64,000 nucleotides of DNA, from the NCBI GenBank assembly GCA_025331565.1, contig JAFREQ010000026.1, positions 5,570,501-5,634,500 of the forward strand, read 5' to 3'. The position numbers were made by a program, and so were the translations under genes. Positions 53,701 through 62,700 of this stretch are shown piece after piece. The notes beneath the pieces were generated by a model. That model was not told the origin of the DNA. It was given only the letters and a program-made list of their open reading frames with translations, and did not search any database. This DNA comes from Holacanthus passer. Taxonomy: Eukaryota; Chordata; Actinopteri; Pomacanthidae. Every line of letters begins with the position of its first letter. Positions within the stretch are counted from its first letter, which is position 1.

Positions 53701-56700
53701 ACTCTATTTTTTGCTCAGCGGTTCAACAGTGGTTCACCAGCTGAAGCCCGGTGAGGCCCGGCGGTTTGCATGGGATGATCCGGCCAGTGTCCGAACGCTC
53801 AGCTGGAGCTGCATGGAACATTCTGGGGAGCTGGACCTACTGAAGGTCTGACATTATCGAGTTAAATTTGTCCCTTAATAAAAATGCAAAGAAATGTGGG
53901 ATTGCAAACAATCCAACAAAAACTACAATCCCCAAACTACTGTCAATCCAAAAATATGACAAAGAGGTTCAGTATGACAGGAAATGTGTTTTACATCTAG
54001 CTTGACACAGCGTGACTGCCATTGTTTGCTTTATGTTTCTTATTTTTGGTTGGTGATTCATAATTTTACTTTGGCTTCTTAGCTTTTCTGAGCTTAGGAT
54101 TAGGGTTAGTCAGTTTTATCAGGTGTCTTTCAGAAAAATGTTTTCGGGTTGTTCCCCCAAGTGGCCAAAGAAATCAATTAAGGTAGCTTTGACCAAACTC
54201 AGAGTTTAAAAGACCAAAAATAGAACCCTGAGGAAACCACAAGTAATTACTGACGCTGCCAATGGAATAATCATGTTGCTCTGTCTGCTGGATGTGGAAC
54301 TAGGCAGCTGTTTGATAACATGTTTCCATCAGTTCAATTATATGTCTATAAAGCTCTCAAGATTTTATTTCAGATGTTGAGTGTGAAGGTTCGTTCCTGA
54401 TCTTAGAGTCAGCTATTTGAACAAAAAATAATTCAAGAAATCAGACATTCCGTCCCTGACAGTTGGTCTATAACTGGTCTTTGCTTCAGGATGAGGTTGG
54501 TCAGTTCTCCTATGACAGCCTGTCTCAGGTCCACTGGGTTTCCTTCCTGGATGGACGCCAGCGGGTGCTGCTGTTCACAGAGGACGTTGCTGTGGTCACG
54601 AAGGCTCGACAGGCTGAAGAGCTCGAACAGTTCCAACAGGAAGTAAAAGTGTCGCTGCAAAACCTCGGACTGTCACTGATCAACAACACCAGCCAGCAGG
54701 AGATCGCTTACATCGGCATCACCAGGTAAACTCATAACCAGGGGACTGTACTGTGAAGCAAGTTGGACATTGCCTGGCTTTCTATGTATTAACTGGCTCA
54801 ACAAACCTAAAAGTCTAATCAGACATACTGAGTATTACAACGGTGGTTATCTCTAGGTGCGTTCTCATAAAAAAGGCTTTTGGCTTGTCATGTAACTCTT
54901 GGACTGATCACGTGTCTCCTTCAATTCAGAGGAACAGGTTGTTATAATGGAGAGCTATGATATAAATATATTACAGCAGAAAGCAATGCTATTCATGGAA
55001 ATAAGGCAAGGGAGGAGTTAATATATTGATTTTAGCACTCAGTGCACTCTCAATGCCTCCCGTCTGTTTCTAATGTGACAACTGCACATTGTAGATTGTA
55101 AACTTGAAGCAGCAGATTTAAACATTAAACTCATTTAGGTCTGACACTGTCCTATAATTAAGGTTACGTGGAAATCACTTTAGTTTTTGACCAAATCAGA
55201 TTGAAGATAAGATAAACCTTTATTCGTCCCACAGTGGGGAAATTTGCATTGCACAGCAGCAAGGAGATAGAACAAGTTAAAAATGAATATAAACAAGCTG
55301 AAAAGAGTATTTCCAAATTTATCAAATTTAACAAGTTTACACTGGATTATTTACAGATGTACATGAGAATATGAATATAAGATGAATATGATATATATGA
55401 CCAGTATAGAAGAATTAAATATGGAATATTAAATATCAAGTATTGCACTTGAAATTAACGGTATGGTGTATTGCACAGCAAATGAAGTCTGGAATAAATA
55501 TACAGATATGAAAAAAGAGTATTGCACAGATACAAACATGGTTGTGTATAGTCTATAGGGAGCAGTGCTGGTTGTGCAGTCTGACAGCTGCAGGAAGAAA
55601 AGACCTGCGATATCGCTCCTTCACACACTTCGGGTGAAGCAGTCTATCACTGAAGGAACTCAGAGCTGTTAAAGTGTCCTGCAGGGGGTGGGAGTCATTC
55701 TCCAACGTGGATGACAGCTTAGCCACAATCCTCCTCTCTCCCACCACCTCCACTGGGTCCAGGGGGCAATCCAGTGCAGAGCTGGTCTTCTTCATCAGTC
55801 TGTCCAGTCTATTCCTGTCTGCAGCTGAAATGCTGCTGCCCCAGCAAGTTACTCCACAAAAAATGGCTGATGCCACAACAGAGTCATAGAAGGTCTTCAG
55901 GAGCGCCCCTTGCACTCCAAAAGACCTCAGTCTCCTGAGCAGATAGAGTCTGCTCTGACCCTTCCTGTAAAGTGCAGCAGTGTTATGAGTCCAGTTCAGT
56001 TTGTTGTTGAGATGAACACTCAGGTATTTAGAAGATGTCACCATCTCAATGTCCATTCCCTGGATGTTCACTGGTGTCGGAGGGGAGTGAATGCGCCTAT
56101 GGAAATCCACCACCAGTTCTTTGGTTTTCCCCATGTTAATCTGGAGGCGGTTCCACTGGCACCAGTCCATAAAGTCCTGTGTCTCTGTATTCCCTGTTGT
56201 CCCCATCTGTGATGAGGCAGACGATAGCAGAGTCATCAGAGAACTTCTGCAGGTGACAGGTTGGTGTGTTGTGTGAAAAGTCTGCTATGTAGAGGGTGAA
56301 AAAGAACGGAGCCAGGACCGTTCCCTGTAGGGCCCCCGTACTGCAGACAACCGTGTCGGACACACAGTACCGTGTCCTCACATACTGTGGACGGTTAGTG
56401 AGGTAGTCCAGAATCCAGGATGTGAGGTGCATATCCACCCCTGTGTTCTCCAGCTTGTCCCTCAGAAGTGCTGGCTGTATGGTATTGAACACACTGGAGA
56501 AATCAAAAAACATGATTCTCACAGTGCTCCCAGGTTTCTCCAGGTGAGAGAGGGCTCTGTGCTGGAGGAAGATGACAGCGTCATCCACCCCGATGTCAGG
56601 TTGATAGGCGAACTGAAGTGGGTCCATCGAAGGACCCACCAGGGGGCGGAGATGAGCAAGGACCAGCCCCTCCAGGGTCTTCATCAGGTAGGATGTTAAA

Positions 56701-59700
56701 GCCACCAGCCTGTAGCTGCTGAGGTCCTTGGGGTGCGGAGTCTTAGGGACAGGTACCACGCAGGATGTCTTCCATAGCTGTGGCACCCTCCCCAGCTTCA
56801 GGCTCAGGTTGACGATTTGCTCAACAACCCGGCACAGCTGGTCTGCGCAGGACTTCAGGAGCCTGGAGTTGATGCCATCTGGACCCGCCGCCTTCTTCAC
56901 CTTGGTCTTCCGGAGCTGGTTTTTCACCTGGGCTGTTGTGAGGGTCAGGTTGGAGCAGGGGGGCTGTGTGCTGGTGGATGTGGGAGTGTGGGTTGAACTG
57001 ATGAGCTGAGCAGTGGGAGGTGGCTGTGAGCAGAGAGTTGCAGGAGGGAGGTGGGGGTGGAGCAGTCCACTTGAGGTGTCGATGAGGGGGGTTGCAGCAG
57101 GGAGGTCTGGGCCGGGGGAAGGGCAGATCAAATCTGTTGAAGAATAAATTCAGCTCATTCGCCCACTTCTGGTCCCCCACGGCCTGGGAGTCAGGCACCT
57201 TGTGGCCAGAGATGGTTTTCAGGCCTCTCCAGACTCCGCTGACGTTGTTCTGCTGCAGCTGTTCCTCCATCTTCCTTCTGTAGCTGTTCTTCCCCTCTCT
57301 GAACTTCCTTCTCAGCTCCCTCTGCACAGCCTTCAGCTCCTCCTTATTTCCTGACTTAAAGACCCTCTTCTTCTCCTTTAGGAGAGCCTTAATGTCCAGA
57401 GTAGTCCATGGTTTGTTGTTGGAAAAACACCATACAGTCCTGGTGGGTACAGTGTTAACCACACAAAAGTTAATATAGTCCATGATGCAGTCAGTGAAAC
57501 TGTTGATGTCGTCCCCGTGAGAATCGCAGAGTTCCTCCCACACCGTCATGTTGAAACACTCCTTCGGGGCCTCGTCAGCCTCGTCGGACCATCTCTTCAC
57601 TGTGCGGGACACAGCTGGCTGCCTGTCTACCAGAGGTTTGTACACAGACTGGAGATGAACCAGGTTATGGTCTGATCTTCCCAGGGGAGGAAGGGGTGAT
57701 GAGGTGTGTGCCTCCTTGGTGTTGGCGTAACACCAGTCCAGTATTTTATTGTCTCTGGTGCAGCATGTGACATATTGGGTGAAGGTGGGCAGAGTGGAGG
57801 ATGGAGAGGCAGGGTTCAAGTCCCCAGAGAGCAGAAGGAGGGCCTGTGGATGTTGGGTCTGCAGCCGGCCCGTGACAGAGTGGATGACGTCACAGGCTGC
57901 GTCGGCGTTAGCAGAGGGGGGAATATACGCAGCTATCGCGATAACATGCGAGAACCCCCGAGGCAGACAGTATGGCCTCATGCTAACGGCTAACAGTTCA
58001 ATGTCCTTACAGCAGAGTTGCTCCTTAATAGTGATGTGCCCAGAGTTACACCATCTATCGTTCACAAACACTGCCAGCCCACCTCCTTTCTTCTTACCGC
58101 TCTCCTTCGTCCTGTCCGCCCGCAGTCGTTTAAATCCATGTAGTGTAATGATCATATCCGGGGTCCGCGGGGTCAGCCATGTCTCCGTAAACACCATGAT
58201 GCTGCATTCCTGGTACTCCCTCTGGTGTCGGGTCAGCGGCGCTAACTCGTCCATCTTGTTGTGGAGAGATCTTACATTCCCAATGGTGACGGACGGGAGG
58301 ACCGGTCTGTATCTTCTCCTCCTGTCGCGGCGCTGGGCTCCGGCACGGCTCCCCCATCTTCTCCTCTTTACCTCTCGGGGAACCTCGGGCCTCTCGTCCA
58401 GCAGCACCACTGTGTTGCTGAGCGCCAACAGCTGATCCCGACGGTAAACAATAGGGCCTTGGACGGGCCCCCCAGGCGTAAACGTGGTAAAAAATGAATG
58501 AAAAATGCCAGCTCAAACACAGTCACTATGGTGGACATGTAGAACTGGGCATTCAGAAGCACAATGTCAAAAAGGAAAAAGTTCAACGGGGAGCGAGAGC
58601 TGCTGTAGCAGGCAGCCACTAGAACGGTGGCACCAAACTAATTGATCAACACCAATAAGATAAGAAATGAATTTTATTGATTCAACAATCTGATGGAAAC
58701 AGTTTGTGCTGCTGTAATTACACAGATTCAGTCAGAGACATTACTGACATACAGCTCAGCAAGTTTGAATATAGAACAGCTGAGAATCAATATCACTCAG
58801 AGAATCAGGAAAAGAATTAGTGAAAGGGTGTCTGATTCAAATCTGAAACTCTGAACAGAACTTTCTCCAGACCTGCTCAGGTTTCCAGCATAAGTTATCA
58901 TGCAGATCTCACAGGATTAAAAGAGCGCCACCTTGGGGACAATGAAAACACAGACTTTTGGCTCAACAGACCTGCTGACACATTAAACTCACTTTATAGT
59001 ACACCCCTCAGGTAACACATCTCCAGGTAAAGGGAGGACATAAACAAGGAGGGAGGTAGATCCAGCATGTGTGGCTTGTGTCTGTAGTTCAGGTGTGTGT
59101 CTGTCTTACAGTTCAGGTGTAGTTTGGGAGATGAAGCCAAAGAATCGTTGGAAACCGTTCAGTCAGAAGAACATCAACCTGCTGGAGAAAACCTACCAGA
59201 GTCAGCTGAGAGGAAAGACCGAGGGGGGCTGGGTCAAACTGGAGACCAACCTGGAGGTCAGAGTTTAACACACATTCACAGACTAAATACAAACATCCAG
59301 ACTCTCCATCCACAACGCGACGCATTTTCACAGCATTTTTTGATTGATTGACAGTCAGATTTCAGTAGTGAGCTGAATGAGTGTGTGATGTCACTGGTCA
59401 GGTCAACCTCGGTGGAGCCACAATGATGATGCGTCAGCCATTTTCCTGCCCAGTGAGGAGGAACTTCCTGTCTGGAATCCAAGTGGAGTTCAAACAGTCG
59501 CTGCACCAGCGCAGCCTTAGGGCCCAGCTGCACTGGCTGCAGGTAAACACACACCTAAACACACACACACACACACGCTCAGAAACACTCACCTATATGG
59601 CTGAAGATGTTTTTGTATGCAGGTGGATAACCAGCTGCCAGGTGCCATCTTCCCCATTGTCTTCCATCCTGTTCTTCCTCCGAAATCCATCGCTCTGGAT

Positions 59701-62700
59701 TCAGGTGTGTCATTTTATTTACCTGCTTCTACATCTTTAATTTAACCCATTCACCTGTAGAGGCCTCATATTTTCTCTATTTTTCCTCAAAAACCAAAAC
59801 TGACCTTCTAAATGACCTTAAGGAGCTCCTCTGCAGTGTTTTTCACTCTAGTAACAAAAAGTTTGTCATTGATTTACCATCAGTCCTTGTTTTCTGAGGC
59901 ATTCTCCATTATCAAGCTTTGTTTAACATGTCATAAAATTGACTTTGTCCATACAACATCTCCAAAAACCTGTAGAAAATGTATTTGAATTGAACTATGT
60001 TGAGTCATTCTTAGCTGACAGCATTTATTGTGAAAAACATGGAAGCGCTGAATAACATTAGTAGCTGAGCACATTTAAATTGCATTGTTAAAGAATAATT
60101 ATCAGAGAAGTTTGTCCATGATTCGGTTTGATTGCTTTCTATTGCTGTGCTGAGCTGAGTCTCTTCTAACACTTAGCTTTCCCTCCACAGAACCGAAGCC
60201 ATTCATTGACGTGTCCATCATCACCAGATTCAACCAGCACAGCAGCGTCATGCAGTTCAAGTGAGTAACAGCCAGTTTAACGTGAGTGAGAGTAAATTGG
60301 TTTAAATTGAATGTGAGCCAGTTAAAAAGGAGTGTGATCCAGTTTATGGTACAGTAAGATGCACGGAACGTCTTAGCCAGTAAAGACTGAAGAGATATGT
60401 AAGTCAATTACTAGGAAAACCCTGTAACACTATCCAATCAAAAGCAGTCAGTTGTTTAAACATGAAGTCAATGCAGCACTTTGAGCTTTTGTGTGACTTC
60501 CAAATATTACAAATGTTATGAGCTTAATGATAAAATGACCTGACAGAGCTGACTATGTTCTACGTCTGCCTGCGCATCAAGAAATCCGTGAGTTTCACAG
60601 CCAGTATTATTGATGGTGTTTTCAGTTAGAGAGAAATATCTGATTATCCATCCATTCCCTATCTTCTCCAAGTCTGGTCACCTGTTTATTACAACTTGAA
60701 CCACCACCCTGTTCTGCCAGTCCTGTAAGTTAATTATATCTATATAACATCAAAATCAACAGTTTGCTTGAAAGGGCTTACAATTGTGCAGCATAGAACA
60801 CCTTCACTAGCCAGTCCACACTTACCCGACCTCCATGAGACACTGAAGAGGCAACAAATAAGACAACCCCACAGGACCTCTTTGAGACTGACTGAAAGTC
60901 CTTCTCCATGGCGTCCTCTAATTCCCAATTGAGTTTTTCAGCGACTGCAGGAGCTGCTGTCTGTCTGGCCTCCTGATAACTATCTGCTGCTTCAGGAATC
61001 CCTTGGACCAACCGAGTCTGAAAGACCTCCTTCTTCAGCTTGAAGCCGTCCTTCTCAAATCACAACTATGTCAGATGACTATCAACCTTCTAACTACAAC
61101 TCTGAGCTGCTACCTCCACAATGGAGACTTTGAGCATGACCCACTCAGACTCCATGTCCTTAGCCTCTGTCGGGAAGCAGGAAGACCTTTTGTAAAATGT
61201 TCTCAGACAGATGTTCACCGTTGAGCCTTACTGCATTTTTGGGTTTACCAGGTCTGTCCGGCAGGCTCCCCACCACTTGACCCAGCTCACCATCAGATGG
61301 TGACCAGCTGACAGAATGCTTCTCAGAACTCCTAGTGAGACTTAATGTATAGTTTTTCTGGTTCTTCCAAGATGAAGTGACTCAGTGTAAATGTGGTAAC
61401 TGATATTCAGACAAGTAGACACCAGTAGCTGTTTTGTTGAGTGGCAATCAGTGTTTATAATCTCTGTGAATTTTGAAACCTGTAACTGTGGTGTGACTGA
61501 TGGATTCAAATAGAGTATTGTCATTGTTTGTATACTGCAGGTACTTCATGGCTCTGGTTCAGGAGATGGCAGTAAAGGTTGATCAAGGTTTCCTGGGAGC
61601 CATCTTGGCTCTGTTCACACCAGCTGCTGACCCCCAGGCCGACAGGCAGAAGGTAGAGTAAGCCGGCAGGTTGATCGTTCAACTCCCTGACACTTAAACA
61701 TCATGTAGAGGGTTAATTTTATGAAATGAAATCAACCAGAAATAATTATTTATGGACCTCCGTCGCATTTTAATAGCCTGATTTTTAATTTGATTCGTTG
61801 CAGTGACTGCCTGAAATGCTTTAATCGTGGTTCAGCCATGTAAAGCACTTTCTAACTTTGTTTTGAAAAGTGCAGTATATATACAAATTATTATTATTAT
61901 CATTATTATTATTGTTATTTCAGACATGTTTTAGCTTGTGTTTATGTTTCAGTCGCAGCTCATAGAGAGAGATCTGCAGCTGCTGCAGGCTGAGCTGATG
62001 GAGGCGTCACTCACTGACACATCAGGACTCAGCTTCTTTGAACATTTCCACATCTCACCCATAAAGGTGAGAAGATGTACAGGGTTTAATCTTCCTCTGT
62101 AAAGCTTAAAACTTAAAACGCTCTGCATCCAACCAGTCTGAGTTTAATCAGTTACATTGAATAATTTATAGCTGAAATGAAGAGTCGATGCAAACAGTTT
62201 CAGTTTGTGTTGATCAAAATGAATGTTTCTCAGTTCTTTTCATCAAAATCAAGTCAGTTTTATTTATACAGCCCAACGTGACAAAATTACATTAAATAAA
62301 AAAAAATACATTAAATATCTGTGTGAAGAAATCTGAACCTGGGCTGACAAATTCAATCTCCTGAATTCTGCTCTGCTCTCTAAAGTTATTTCAGCTCCAT
62401 CTCAGTCTGTCTCTGTTTTTATATTTTGTATTTCAGCTCCATCTTAGTCTGTCTCTGGGCTCTGGCAGTGAGGACTCTGCTCAGGAGACGGCAGCTATTC
62501 AGTCTCTCAATCTGCTGCTGAAAAGTATCGGAGCCACACTGACCGATGTTGACGACCTCATCTTCAAGTTAGACACTTCCTACTGTTCAGCGTTGTTTTT
62601 GTTGTAGAGAGATGCACTTTTGGCCGTAAAGACCTTGTAGAGCTGATCATCAGTTTAATGAAACATCAGATACAGTGTTCAGATAAAGGCAACAAAACAT

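Larger units (their letters stand above)
55206..58620 (-). mobile_element. L2/CR1-group LINE, frameshifted
   Basis: Nearly full-length ORF2 region on the - strand: endonuclease then reverse transcriptase, then a 3' UTR ending at the TTATTCGTCCCACAGTGGGG segment. Two frameshifts (about 57,110 and about 56,200) break the coding. Tail copies at 30543 and 30830 show the family has several copies. Confidence 0.85.
54740..59009. mobile_element. Possible old inverted-repeat transposon enclosing the LINE
   Basis: Left AGGGGACTGTACTGTGAAGC and right (reverse complement) AGGGGTGTACTATAAAGTGA resemble each other and the ends of the element at 48770-49776. This fits a decayed relative split by the LINE. 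No clear TSD. Confidence 0.45.

Noticed and set aside
56821..58428. 535-codon open frame as a possible host gene
   Set aside because: Carries LINE endonuclease motifs and runs into RT in another frame; it is a retroelement.
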